A model generated the notes under the pieces. It was not told the DNA's origin. It searched no databases and was given only the letters and a program-made list of their open reading frames with translations. Below, piece by piece: positions 7,850 through 15,562 of a DNA stretch of 49,562 nucleotides (the stretch's first letter is position 1; each line of letters opens with the position of its first letter). This DNA comes from Streptomyces sp. H27-H5 (lineage in GTDB: Bacteria > Actinomycetota > Actinomycetes > Streptomycetales > Streptomycetaceae). A program made the position numbers and the translations under genes. Where the stretch lies: the NCBI RefSeq assembly GCF_026627505.1, contig NZ_JAPNLK010000064.1:1-49562 (forward strand), read 5' to 3'.

Positions 7850-8140
7850 ATGTGTGGAGCAAAGACCGGCGGGCCCGACCTCGCCACCCTCAAGCCCGGT
7901 GAGACCGCCATTCAGGGCCAGGTGACCAAGGACGGCGAGCCCGTCGTCGGTTACGTGCGGCTGCTGGACTCGACCGGCGAGTTCACCGCGGAGGTCCCGA
8001 CCTCCGCGACCGGCCAGTTCCGCTTCTACGCCGCCACCGGCTCCTGGACCCTGCGGGCACTCGTCCCGGGCGGCCAGGCGGACCGTGCCGTCGTCGTCGC
8101 GGACGCCGGCGGTGTGACGGACGTGGCGATCGCCGTCTGA
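7850..8140 (+). CDS. DUF1416 protein, rhodanese partner
   Basis: 96 aa, ATG at 7850, 69 bp after the rhodanese gene. It begins MCGAKTGGPDL and contains GETAIQGQVTKDGEPVVGYVRLLD and FRFYAATGSWTLRAL. This is a small carboxypeptidase-regulatory-like beta sandwich fold (DUF1416), nearly always found directly after cysA-type rhodanese genes in actinobacteria. The conserved Cys2 could carry or accept persulfide; that role is inference. Co-transcription with the rhodanese gene is likely, and a terminator follows. Confidence 0.9.
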   Translation: MCGAKTGGPDLATLKPGETAIQGQVTKDGEPVVGYVRLLDSTGEFTAEVPTSATGQFRFYAATGSWTLRALVPGGQADRAVVVADAGGVTDVAIAV

Positions 8141-8163
8141 TCGCTCCACACGAGAACGGCCGG

Positions 8164-8214
8164 AGGGCCGCACCCCAGGGGGTTGGACGCCACTGGAACG
8201 GGGTGCGGCCCTTC
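8164..8214 (+). terminator. Hairpin after the DUF1416 gene
   Basis: The segment AGGGCCGCACCCC at 8164-8176 is complementary to GGGGTGCGGCCCTT at 8200-8213, with a 23-nt loop. It is a likely terminator of the rhodanese-DUF1416 unit. Confidence 0.6.
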
Positions 8215-8228
8215 GTGCCGTCCCGGCC

Positions 8229-8312
8229 CGTGCGCGAAGGCCCGCGCGAAGGCCGGCCCCGGACCCTGCGCGAAGGCCCGTCCCGGATCCTGCGCGGCGG
8301 CCGGTCCCGGAC
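8229..8312. repeat. Imperfect tandem repeat upstream of the DUF3099 gene
   Basis: Three to four degenerate copies of a ~27-bp unit of the form GCGCGAAGGCCxGxCCCGGAxCCT lie between the terminator and the DUF3099 gene. They sit directly upstream of its -10 element and are not coding. Confidence 0.5.
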
Positions 8313-8325
8313 CTACGCTGGAGGC

Positions 8326-8589
8326 ATGTACGCCCGGCGGCGCCGCGCCTACTTCCTCATGATGGGCGGCTGCCTTTTCCTCTTCGTCTCGGCCTGGTCC
8401 TTCGTACGGCTCTTCTCCGTGCCGGCCGCCGTGGCCATGTGCGTCGTCGCCATGGTCATTCCGCCGGTCGCCGCGATGATGGCGAACCGGCGCGGCCCGG
8501 ACGACCGCTGGTGGGACGACCCCTCGGGCGACAAGAAGTCGGACGAGTGGTGGGACGAACTGGACGGGAAGCACCGCCGCGACGAATGA
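8326..8589 (+). CDS. DUF3099 small membrane protein
   Basis: 87 aa from the ATG at 8326 (MYARRRRAYFLMMG). Two hydrophobic helices span about residues 9-28 and 33-52 (for example VAMCVVAMVIPPVAAMMANRR), followed by a charged Trp/Asp-rich tail (RWWDDP, DEWWDEL). This fits DUF3099. TACGCT at 8314-8319 lies 6 nt before the ATG and the GGAGG at 8320-8324 is too close to act as a normal site, so the mRNA is probably leaderless. Function unknown. Confidence 0.8.
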   Translation: MYARRRRAYFLMMGGCLFLFVSAWSFVRLFSVPAAVAMCVVAMVIPPVAAMMANRRGPDDRWWDDPSGDKKSDEWWDELDGKHRRDE

Positions 8590-8742
8590 CGCGCCCCGCC
8601 GACCGCCGGGCCCGCCACCGGTACGGCCCACCTCGCAGAGTGTGTCGGGCCCCGGGCCAGTAGGCTTGGGGACCGGCCCCATACCTCCGGGGACTCCGTC
8701 CCGGGGGGACCCCCCGAACGCAACCTCCGAGGAGCACCTCCC

Positions 8743-8844
8743 GTGCTTGAGATTTTCTTCTCCGCCCTGCTGGTCCTGGTCTGCGTCGGCGTGCTCGCCT
8801 TCACCGCCCTGGCCGTGAAGAAGCTGTACCAGGGCCAGCGCTGA
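8743..8844 (+). CDS. 33-aa single-helix membrane protein
   Basis: GTG at 8743 to TGA at 8842-8844. The peptide starts VLEIFFSALLVLV, has one membrane helix at about residues 4-24 and ends with the basic tail KKLYQGQR. GAGGAG at 8729-8734 gives a ribosome binding site. Third positions are mostly C or G as in real genes here. It lies 60 bp before the nitrobindin-like gene. Small conserved single-helix proteins of this kind sit at the same place in other Streptomyces as I recall; the function is unknown. Confidence 0.7.
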   Translation: MLEIFFSALLVLVCVGVLAFTALAVKKLYQGQR

Positions 8845-8904
8845 CCCCCTGATCGGCAGCCGTCCCTCCCGGATCCCTCCCACAGATCGCCTGAGCAGCC
8901 ATAC

Positions 8905-9477
8905 ATGATCCAGATCCCGTCCGACCTGAACCCGGGCCTCGTCCCGCTCGCCTTCCTCCTCGGCAACTGGGAGGGTGCGGGAGTCTTCGACTTCCCCGGC
9001 GAGGAGAAGTGCAACTTCGGCCAGGAAGTCGTCTTCAGCCACGACGGCCGGGACTTCCTGGAGTACACCTCCCACACCTGGGTGCTCGACTCCGAGGGCA
9101 ACAAGGTGCGGCCGCTCGAATCCGAGTCCGGCTACTGGCGCATCGACAAGGACCGCAAGGTCGAGATCGTCATGGTCCGTGACCAGGGCGTCGTCGAGGT
9201 CTGGTACGGCGACCTCGCCGACCAGAAGCCGCAGATCGACGTCGTCACCGACGCGGTGGCCCGCACGGCGGCCTCCGGCCCGTACAGCGGCGGCAAGCGG
9301 CTGTACGGCTACGTCAAGAGCGACCTGATGTGGGTCGGCGAGAAGTCCACGCCCGACGTCGAGCTGCGCCCGTACATGTCGGCCCAGCTCAAGAAGGTCG
9401 TCACCCCGGAGGAGATCGCCGACATGGCGCGCAACCTGCCGGACATGCCGGACGACGGCATCGCGTTCTTCCGCTGA
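8905..9477 (+). CDS. Nitrobindin-like FABP-family protein (DUF1794)
   Basis: 190 aa, ATG at 8905. The N-terminal motif GNWEGAG (residues ~21-27, GxWxGxG) is the signature of the nitrobindin/FABP-like ten-stranded beta barrel. Further matches are SGYWRID and VEVWYGDL. Bacterial nitrobindins bind ferric heme b through a C-terminal His and scavenge or isomerise peroxynitrite. In the C-terminal third I see no obvious heme-ligating His (the barrel end reads KRLYGYVKSDLMWVG), so heme binding here is uncertain. No strong Shine-Dalgarno is seen. It is followed by a hairpin and then nur. Confidence 0.85.
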   Translation: MIQIPSDLNPGLVPLAFLLGNWEGAGVFDFPGEEKCNFGQEVVFSHDGRDFLEYTSHTWVLDSEGNKVRPLESESGYWRIDKDRKVEIVMVRDQGVVEVWYGDLADQKPQIDVVTDAVARTAASGPYSGGKRLYGYVKSDLMWVGEKSTPDVELRPYMSAQLKKVVTPEEIADMARNLPDMPDDGIAFFR

Positions 9478-9515
9478 TCGGCCGTTTTCCACAGCCTGTG
9501 CGAGAAGGGGACCCC

Positions 9516-9536
9516 GGGACCGCCCGCGGTCCCTTT
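9516..9536 (+). terminator. Hairpin between the nitrobindin-like gene and nur
   Basis: GGGACCG at 9516-9522 pairs with CGGTCCC at 9527-9533 across a 4-nt loop, followed by TTT. It also lies where the -35 region of nur would be. Confidence 0.55.
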
Positions 9537-9556
9537 CACGCGCTTACACTGGCCGG

Positions 9557-10024
9557 GTGGTGAGCACCGAGGGCACCGGGACCGCCGACGGCGGACTCGA
9601 CTGGAAGAGCGACCTGCGGCAGCGCGGATACCGGCTGACCCCGCAGCGCCAACTCGTGCTCGAAGCGGTCGACGCACTGGAGCACGCGACCCCCGACGAG
9701 ATCCTCGTCGAGGTCCGCAGGACGGCCTCCGGGGTCAACATCTCCACCGTCTACCGCACGCTGGAGCTCCTGGAGGAGCTCAAACTGGTCTCGCACGCCC
9801 ACCTCGGACACGGCGCCCCCACCTACCACCTCGCCGACCGGCACCACCACATCCACCTGGTGTGCCGCGACTGCGCCGAGGTGATCGAGGCCGATCTGGA
9901 CGTGGCCGCCGAGTTCACCGCGAAGCTCCGCTCGACCTTCGGCTTCGAGACCGACATGAAGCACTTCGCGATCTTCGGGCTCTGTGCGAAGGACGCCGCC
10001 AAGCACCGCGCCGCCGAGGCGTAG
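9557..10024 (+). CDS. nur: Nur-like nickel-responsive Fur-family repressor
   Basis: 155 aa, GTG at 9557 (a second GTG follows at 9560). The winged-helix domain includes RGYRLTPQRQLVLEAV and the recognition region INISTVYRTLELLEEL (here V-N-I-S). The dimerisation domain carries GHGAPTYHLADRHHHIHLVCRDC. The His cluster corresponds to the Ni and M sites described for S. coelicolor Nur, which controls sodF, sodN and nickel uptake. Differences from Nur as I remember it are about ten extra residues after MVST, and loss of the second Cys of the C-terminal CxxC (here LCAKDAAKH). TACACT at 9545-9550 is 6 nt before the start, so it is probably leaderless. Confidence 0.85.
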   Translation: MVSTEGTGTADGGLDWKSDLRQRGYRLTPQRQLVLEAVDALEHATPDEILVEVRRTASGVNISTVYRTLELLEELKLVSHAHLGHGAPTYHLADRHHHIHLVCRDCAEVIEADLDVAAEFTAKLRSTFGFETDMKHFAIFGLCAKDAAKHRAAEA

Positions 10025-10079
10025 CACCGCCGCGCGACACCCCGTGGGATCGGCGCGGTCGGGGTCGTACGCTGGTGAC

Positions 10080-11048
10080 ATGACCAGCAGCCCCTTGCTC
10101 CATCTCCCCGGCGCCGTACCGGCCGAAGGCCGCGACGAGGGCGTCGCCGCCCACTACGGAGAGCTGTACGGCGAACAACGCGCCCTCGCGGACGGCCGGG
10201 GGTTCGTCGACCTCTCCCACCGCGGTGTCGTGACCGTCACCGGCGCGGACCGGCTGAGCTGGCTGCACCTGCTGCTCACCCAACACGTGACCGACCTGCC
10301 GCCCGGCCAGGCCACCGAGGCGCTGATCCTCTCCGCCAACGGGCACATCGAGCACGCCCTGTACCTCGTCGATGACGGCGAGACGGTCTGGGCGCACGTC
10401 GAGCCCGACACCCAGGAGGCGCTGATCGCCTACCTGGAGTCCATGAAGTTCTTCTACCGCGTCGAAGTCGCCGACCGCACGGCCGAGTTCGGGGTCGTCC
10501 ACCTGCCGGCCGGCTCGATCGCCGAGGTCGCCAAGGAACTCGCCGTCCGCGAGACCGCGCACGGCCGGGACGTCTTCGTGCCCCGCGAGGACCTGGAGGC
10601 GTTCGCCGCCTCGCACGGCCCCGCCGCGGGCCTCCTGGCGTACGAGGCGCTGCGCGTGGAGTCGCACCGGCCGCGCCTGGGCCTGGAGACCGACCACCGC
10701 ACCATCCCGCACGAGCTGGGTTGGATCGGCACCGCCGTCCACCTCCAGAAGGGCTGCTACCGGGGCCAGGAGACGGTCGCCCGTGTCCACAACCTGGGGA
10801 AGCCCCCGCGCCGGCTGGTGTTCCTGCACCTGGACGGCTCCGAGGTGCTGCTCCCGGCGCACGGCACGCCCGTACGGCTCGCATCCGACGGCGAGGAAGG
10901 CCGGCAGCTGGGCTTCGTGACCACCGCCGTCCGCCACCACGAGCTGGGGCCGATCGCGTTGGCGCTGGTCAAGCGGAACGTCCCGCCGGACGCGGCGCTG
11001 CTCGTCGGGAAGACGGCCGCCGCGCAAGAGGTCGTCGTCGCGCCGTGA
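10080..11048 (+). CDS. ygfZ: YgfZ/GcvT-like folate-binding protein (Fe-S cluster maintenance)
   Basis: 322 aa from the ATG at 10080. The signature KGCYRGQE (residues ~224-231, with Cys226) is diagnostic of YgfZ/CAF17-type proteins, which act with tetrahydrofolate in assembly or repair of some Fe-S enzymes. Other conserved parts are DRLSWLHLLLTQHV and LSANGHIEHAL. TACGCT at 10068-10073 lies 6 nt before the ATG with no Shine-Dalgarno, so the mRNA is probably leaderless. It is convergent with dtd, whose stop lies 45 bp downstream. Confidence 0.92.
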   Translation: MTSSPLLHLPGAVPAEGRDEGVAAHYGELYGEQRALADGRGFVDLSHRGVVTVTGADRLSWLHLLLTQHVTDLPPGQATEALILSANGHIEHALYLVDDGETVWAHVEPDTQEALIAYLESMKFFYRVEVADRTAEFGVVHLPAGSIAEVAKELAVRETAHGRDVFVPREDLEAFAASHGPAAGLLAYEALRVESHRPRLGLETDHRTIPHELGWIGTAVHLQKGCYRGQETVARVHNLGKPPRRLVFLHLDGSEVLLPAHGTPVRLASDGEEGRQLGFVTTAVRHHELGPIALALVKRNVPPDAALLVGKTAAAQEVVVAP

Positions 11049-11093
11049 CGGGCGCGTGCGCCGGTGCGGATCCCGCCGCCCCGACGGGGATCC

Positions 11094-11519
11094 CTACACG
11101 TCGATGACGAGGGTGAACGGGCCGTGGTTGGTCAGCGAGACGCGCATGTCCGCCCCGAACCGGCCCGTTTCCACCGTCGCGCCCAGCGCCCGCAGCCGCG
11201 CCACGACCTCGTCGACCAGCGGCTCGGCCACCGGGCCGGGCGCCGCCGCGTTCCAGGTGGGGCGGCGGCCCTTGCGCGCGTCTCCGTAGAGCGTGAACTG
11301 GGAGATCACCAGCAGCGGGGCGTTCACGTCGCTGCAGGACTTCTCCGCCTCCAGGATCCGCACCGACCACAGCTTGCGGGCCAGCAGCTCCGCCTTCTGC
11401 GGGGTGTCGTCGTGGGTGACCCCGACCAGGACGCACAGCCCCTCGCCGACGATCTCCCCGACGGTTTCGCCGGCCACCACGACGCTCGCGCCGTCCACCC
11501 TCTGTACCACTGCTCGCAT
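11094..11519 (-). CDS. dtd: D-aminoacyl-tRNA deacylase
   Basis: 141 aa, start ATG at 11519. It has the DTD fold motifs SQFTLYGDARKG (Ser73-Gln-Phe-Thr) and NHGPFT (the cross-subunit Gly133-cisPro134 that gives chiral proofreading). It hydrolyses D-amino acids, and probably glycine from mischarged tRNA-Ala, releasing free tRNA. The length is normal for the family (about 145 aa). It is divergent from the rsiG gene. Confidence 0.95.
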   Translation of the reverse strand: MRAVVQRVDGASVVVAGETVGEIVGEGLCVLVGVTHDDTPQKAELLARKLWSVRILEAEKSCSDVNAPLLVISQFTLYGDARKGRRPTWNAAAPGPVAEPLVDEVVARLRALGATVETGRFGADMRVSLTNHGPFTLVIDV

Positions 11520-11600
11520 ACCACCTGTGTATCAGGCGTGCACCCGTCCGGGGCCGATCGGGTGCAGTGGGACTGCATCCACACCACGGAGAGTGGCACG

Positions 11601-12272
11601 ATGCACGCAGGCGGTGCCTCCGGCACCGGTCGAGGGGACGGACACGTTCACATGAATATCTCTGGTACCTCCGTACCTGCGCCCGCTTCGGCGACGACGG
11701 CGACGACCGCCGACGTCGCGGCGGCGGCGCTGAGACCGCCCGCGCAGCGCACCGGCGAGTCGCAGGGGCCGACCACCCCCGCCACCGCGCTCGGGCTGCC
11801 CGAACTGCGTGCCCTGCGCCGGGACGCGCAGCGCGACGAAGCCGATCTGAGCTACGTACGCAGACTCCTGCACGGCCGCATCGACATCCTGCGCGCCGAA
11901 CTCGCCCGCCGCTGCGACCCCGAGGCGGCCCGGCGCGCGAACCCCGAGACGCCGGTGGTGGACCGGCTCTCGGAGATCCTCGCCGACGCCCCGTCCAGCC
12001 GCAGCGCCTCGGCCCGGCACGTCACGCTGGCCGCCCCGCACAGCGAGGCGTTCCGGCTGCTGGAGGCCGAGATGCTCTGCGACGTGGAGCTGTCGGACCT
12101 GGGCGCCCGCACGGACGGCGAACTGCACGAGGCCATGGGCCGGCTGGTGCGCTACGAACAGCAGGTCTCGCGGCGCCGGCAGCAGTTGCAGCGCACCGCC
12201 GACGAGGCCGGCGCGGAGATCACCCGCCGCTACCGGGAGGGCGAGGCGCAGGTGGACGACCTGCTGGCGTAG
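11601..12272 (+). CDS. rsiG: RsiG, c-di-GMP-dependent anti-sigma factor for WhiG
   Basis: 223 aa from the ATG at 11601, which has GGAGAG 7 nt upstream; the in-frame ATG at 11652 (MNISGTS, 206 aa) is an alternative. The protein is largely two long alpha helices. Each carries the E(X)3S(X)2R(X)3Q(X)3D c-di-GMP signature defined for S. venezuelae RsiG. The second copy is exact (E186, S190, R193, Q197, D201, in EQQVSRRRQQLQRTAD). The first has E80, S84, R87, His91 in place of Gln, and D95. RsiG bound to c-di-GMP sequesters sigma-WhiG and so delays sporulation. The cognate whiG is not in the window. Confidence 0.85.
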   Translation: MHAGGASGTGRGDGHVHMNISGTSVPAPASATTATTADVAAAALRPPAQRTGESQGPTTPATALGLPELRALRRDAQRDEADLSYVRRLLHGRIDILRAELARRCDPEAARRANPETPVVDRLSEILADAPSSRSASARHVTLAAPHSEAFRLLEAEMLCDVELSDLGARTDGELHEAMGRLVRYEQQVSRRRQQLQRTADEAGAEITRRYREGEAQVDDLLA

Positions 12273-12366
12273 CCGTCGGGGCGCCGGGGCCGGCGGCGAG
12301 CGGGCCCTTCCGGGCGGCGGAAATTCAGGCGACGCGCCCGCGGCGGGGCGGTTAGCGTGGCCGGCC

Positions 12367-13611
12367 ATGAGCACCGACGTCCGGCCGATCGCCGCCTCCG
12401 AACTCCCCGACTGGCTCCGAGCCCTGAACACCGGCTTCCTCACCACCGCCCCGGTCACCGACTCCGACGTCGCCCAACGGGCCGAGTACGGCGACCTGGC
12501 CCGCACCCGGGGCGCCTTCGACTCCGAGACCGGCCGCTGCGTCGCCACCTTCCGGTCGTTCCCGCAGGAGCTGACCGTCCCCGGCGGAGCCGTCGTCGCC
12601 GCCGACGCCGTTTCCAACGTCACGGTGTCGCCCACGCACCGCCGCCGGGGCCTGCTGACGCGGATGATGCGCGCCGACCTGACGGCCGCGAAGGAGCGTG
12701 GCGACGTGCTGTCCACGCTGATCGCCGCCGAGTACCCGATCTACGGGCGGTACGGCTACGGGCCCGCCGCCTCGATCGCCGAGTGGGAGATCGAGGTGGC
12801 CCGCACCGGCCTGGATCCGCGGTGGTCCGGGCCCGGTGACGGCGGCCGCGTCGACCTGGTGGACGTGGCCGAGGCCCGCCGGATCGGCGCCGCCCTCCAC
12901 GAGCGGCTGCGCGCGCACGCGCACGGCACCATCAGCCGCGACGAACGCTGGTGGAACCTGGCCTCCGGCACGGAGCAGATGTCCCACCGCCCCTACAAGG
13001 AGTCGTTCCACGCCGTCCACCGCACGGCCGACGGCGAACCCGACGGGATCGCCGTCTACCGGGCCGACGACCAATGGAGCGACGCGAAGCTCCCGCAGAA
13101 CACCGTGCAGGTCAAGGACCTGATCGCGGTCACCGCCGACGCGCAGCGGGCCCTGTGGCACTTCCTGTGCTCCATCGACTGGGTGCAGAAGGTCCGCACC
13201 GGCTACCGGGCCCCCGACGACCTCGCCCCGCTGCTGCTGCCCGATCCGCGGGCCGCGCGCCTGGTGACCGCCGCCGACTTCCTGTGGGTGCGGCTGCTCG
13301 ACGTCGTACGGGCGCTGAGCGCGCGGACGTACGCCGTGCCCGGGGTCCTCGTCCTGGAGGTCGCCGACGCGGCGGGCCTGGCCGACGGGCGCTACCGGCT
13401 CGACACGGGCACCGGCGACTGCGCCCGTACACAGGAGCCCGCCGACCTGCGTCTCGACGTGTCCGCGCTGGGATCCCTGTACCTCGGCGACGAGTCGGCG
13501 GTCCGATTGGCCGCGCTGGGGCAGGTCACGGAGGAACGGCCGGGGGCGCTCGCGCTCGCGGACGCGGCCTTCCGCACCGCTCGCCGGCCGTGGTGCCCGG
13601 ACGTCTTCTGA
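12367..13611 (+). CDS. Eis-like GNAT N-acetyltransferase
   Basis: 414 aa, ATG at 12367. It has the three-part Eis architecture: an N-terminal GNAT fold with the acetyl-CoA loop VSPTHRRRGLLTRMM (about 90-104), a second degenerate GNAT region, and a C-terminal SCP2-like domain. The polypeptide ends in CPDVF; in Eis proteins the C-terminal carboxylate, usually Phe, sits in the active site. The segment EYPIYGRYGYGPA is also characteristic. Eis enzymes acetylate amines broadly, including aminoglycosides and Lys side chains. TAGCGT at 12353-12358 precedes the ATG by 8 nt without a Shine-Dalgarno, so it is probably leaderless. The substrate is unknown. Confidence 0.88.
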   Translation: MSTDVRPIAASELPDWLRALNTGFLTTAPVTDSDVAQRAEYGDLARTRGAFDSETGRCVATFRSFPQELTVPGGAVVAADAVSNVTVSPTHRRRGLLTRMMRADLTAAKERGDVLSTLIAAEYPIYGRYGYGPAASIAEWEIEVARTGLDPRWSGPGDGGRVDLVDVAEARRIGAALHERLRAHAHGTISRDERWWNLASGTEQMSHRPYKESFHAVHRTADGEPDGIAVYRADDQWSDAKLPQNTVQVKDLIAVTADAQRALWHFLCSIDWVQKVRTGYRAPDDLAPLLLPDPRAARLVTAADFLWVRLLDVVRALSARTYAVPGVLVLEVADAAGLADGRYRLDTGTGDCARTQEPADLRLDVSALGSLYLGDESAVRLAALGQVTEERPGALALADAAFRTARRPWCPDVF

Positions 13612-13745
13612 CCGGCCCGTTCCCGTACCCCGTCAAGGACATGGAGTTCACGGTGTGCGACGGCCGTATCGTCGCAATCGACATCCCGGCGGATCCGGCA
13701 CGGCTGGAGACCCTGGACGTCACCGGATGGGAAACCGAGGGCTGA
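13612..13745 (+). pseudogene. Remnant: C-terminal end of an ECF41-type sigma factor
   Basis: After the acetyltransferase stop, a frame ending at the TGA 13743-13745 reads MEFTVCDGRIVAIDIPADP and continues ARLETLDV. It aligns with the C-terminal end of the intact ECF sigma factor 1.7 kb downstream (MAFTVVGGRIVAIDVLADP, then ERLKELDL). Only the last ~35 residues of the SnoaL-like extension remain and no sigma region 2 or 4 lies upstream, because the acetyltransferase occupies that DNA. It is therefore a truncated relic that also overlaps the start region of the methyltransferase gene. Confidence 0.75.
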
Positions 13746-13750
13746 GGTAC

Positions 13751-14518
13751 GTGGCAACACTCGTGGAACGCCTGCGCGCGGCCGGCTGTGTCTTCGCGGA
13801 GGAGGAGGCGGACCTGCTGACGGCCGCCGCGCGGGACGACGGACACCTGGCGGGCATGCTGGCCCGCCGGGTCGCCGGCGAGCCGCTGGAGATGGTGGTG
13901 GGCTGGGCCGGCTTCTGCGGCCTGCGGATGGAGGTGGGCGAGGGGGTGTTCGTACCGCGCCGGCGCAGCGAGTTCCTCGCGTGGGAGGCCGTGGCGCTCG
14001 CCCGGCCCGGCGCGGTGGTCGTCGACCTGTGCTGCGGCGTGGGCGCGCTGGGCGCGGCCGTGGCCTCGCAGGTCCCGGGCGTCGAGCTGCACGCGTCGGA
14101 CATCGATGCGGTGGCCGTCGACTACGCCCGCCGGAACGTGGCCCCGTACGGCGGGAGCGTCCACCGGGGCGACCTGTACGCGGCGCTGCCCGAGGACCTC
14201 GCGGGGCGGGTGGACGTCCTGGTGGTCAACGCCCCCTACGTGCCCACCGAGGAGATCGGCTTCCTGCCGCCGGAAGCCCGCGAACACGAACCGCTGACCA
14301 CCCTGGACGGCGGCGCCGACGGTCTGGACGTCCACCGCCGGGTCGCGGCCGGGGCGCTGCGCTGGCTGGCGCCGGGTGGGCACCTGCTGATCGAGACGAG
14401 CGCCCGGCAGTCCCCGGTGACGGCGTCGGCGTTGGCGGCGGGCGGCCTCACGGTACGGGCGGTCGGCTCGCGGGAGCTGTATGCGAATGTGGTGATCGGC
14501 GCCCGACCGGGCGTCTGA
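13751..14518 (+). CDS. HemK/PrmC-related putative protein N5-glutamine methyltransferase
   Basis: 255 aa from the GTG at 13751; the ATG at 13727 would add 8 residues that overlap the sigma relic. The Rossmann SAM motif VVDLCCGVGALGAAVA is followed by HASDIDAVAVDYARRN and the catalytic-loop motif VVNAPYVP. In true PrmC/HemK this loop reads NPPY; NAPY is the variant of the PrmC-related family. It probably methylates a Gln or Asn side chain of a protein, with unknown substrate. GAGGG at 13736-13740 may be the ribosome binding site. The ECF sigma gene follows by 65 bp. Confidence 0.82.
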   Translation: MATLVERLRAAGCVFAEEEADLLTAAARDDGHLAGMLARRVAGEPLEMVVGWAGFCGLRMEVGEGVFVPRRRSEFLAWEAVALARPGAVVVDLCCGVGALGAAVASQVPGVELHASDIDAVAVDYARRNVAPYGGSVHRGDLYAALPEDLAGRVDVLVVNAPYVPTEEIGFLPPEAREHEPLTTLDGGADGLDVHRRVAAGALRWLAPGGHLLIETSARQSPVTASALAAGGLTVRAVGSRELYANVVIGARPGV

Positions 14519-14583
14519 ACGGCCGCTCGTTCCAGGGGAGTCGACGGACGGGAGGGCCGGACCGACGGGGGAAGGGACGCGCA

Positions 14584-15468
14584 GTGGACCACGGGGCCTG
14601 GCAGGCGGATCGTTTCGAGGAGCACCGGCCGCGGCTGCGCGCGGTGGCCTACCGGATGCTCGGCTCGGTCAGCGAGGCCGATGACGCGGTCCAGGAGGCC
14701 TGGTTGCGCCTGGACCGCACCGACGCCGACACCATCGAGAACATGGCGGCCTGGCTGACCACGGTCGTCGGCCGGGTGTGCCTGAACATGCTGCGCTCCC
14801 GGGCGACCCGTCGCGAGGACCCGCTGGAGTCCCGGACCCCCGACCCGATCGTCAGCGGCGAGGACGGTCTCCACCCGGAACAGCAGGCCCTGTTGGCGGA
14901 CTCGCTGGGCCTGGCCCTGCTGGTCGTCCTCGAATCGCTGGCGCCGGCCGAGCGGCTCGCGTTCGTCCTGCACGACATGTTCGCCGTGCCCTTCGACGAG
15001 ATCGCCCCGCTGATCGGGAAAACCCCTGCCGCGACCCGGCAGCTCGCGAGTCGGGCCCGCCGCCGGGTGCGCGGCAGGGCGCCTGCCCCCGATCCCGACC
15101 TCGGGCTCCAACGCCAGGTGGTCAGCGCCTTCTTCGCCGCGGCGCGGGACGGCGACTTCGAGGCGCTCGTCTCGGTGCTCGACCCCGACGTGGTCCTGCG
15201 CTCCGACGGCGGAGTGACGCGCGCCCGCCACACGCTGGTGTTCAACGGCGCCCGCACGGTGGCCTCGCAGGCGATCACCTTCGGTTCCCTGTCGCCGTTC
15301 GCCCGCCCCGCGCTGATCAACGGGACGGCCGGCGTCATGGTCGTCATGGACGGCCGCCGCCTGTCGATGATGGCCTTCACGGTCGTCGGCGGCAGGATCG
15401 TCGCCATCGACGTCCTGGCCGACCCCGAACGCCTGAAGGAGCTCGACCTGAGCGCCCTCGACCTCTGA
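14584..15468 (+). CDS. ECF sigma factor with C-terminal SnoaL-like domain (ECF41-type)
   Basis: 294 aa from the GTG at 14584 (VDHGAWQADRF) with GGAAGG upstream. Sigma region 2 is seen in AYRMLGSVSEADDAVQEAWLRL and region 4 in LAFVLHDMFAVPFDEIAPLIGKTPAATRQLASRARRRV. A SnoaL/NTF2-like domain (about 180-290) follows, with VSAFFAAARDGDFEALVSVLDPDVVLRSDGG. In ECF41 sigma factors this extension replaces a separate anti-sigma factor and tunes activity. The usual DGGGK motif is degenerate here (SDGGVTRA). Relatives are usually next to an oxidoreductase or decarboxylase gene; none is adjacent here, only the methyltransferase. Confidence 0.88.
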   Translation: MDHGAWQADRFEEHRPRLRAVAYRMLGSVSEADDAVQEAWLRLDRTDADTIENMAAWLTTVVGRVCLNMLRSRATRREDPLESRTPDPIVSGEDGLHPEQQALLADSLGLALLVVLESLAPAERLAFVLHDMFAVPFDEIAPLIGKTPAATRQLASRARRRVRGRAPAPDPDLGLQRQVVSAFFAAARDGDFEALVSVLDPDVVLRSDGGVTRARHTLVFNGARTVASQAITFGSLSPFARPALINGTAGVMVVMDGRRLSMMAFTVVGGRIVAIDVLADPERLKELDLSALDL

Positions 15469-15510
15469 GTCACGTGCCCCGGCCGGGTGCCGTCCCTCAC
15501 CCGGTGGGAG

Positions 15511-15536
15511 CTATTGCAAGCGTCTGCTTGCAATAG
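15511..15536. promoter_or_regulatory. Perfect 11-bp palindrome, probable XRE-family operator
   Basis: CTATTGCAAGC at 15511-15521 and its exact reverse complement at 15526-15536 flank a 4-nt spacer. The site lies 27 bp before the ATG of the helix-turn-helix gene, across its expected promoter. An extra partial half-site AGCAAG follows at 15539-15544. Autoregulation is the simplest explanation. Confidence 0.75.
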
Positions 15537-15562
15537 TTAGCAAGGTGCGGCAGGATCGGGGC

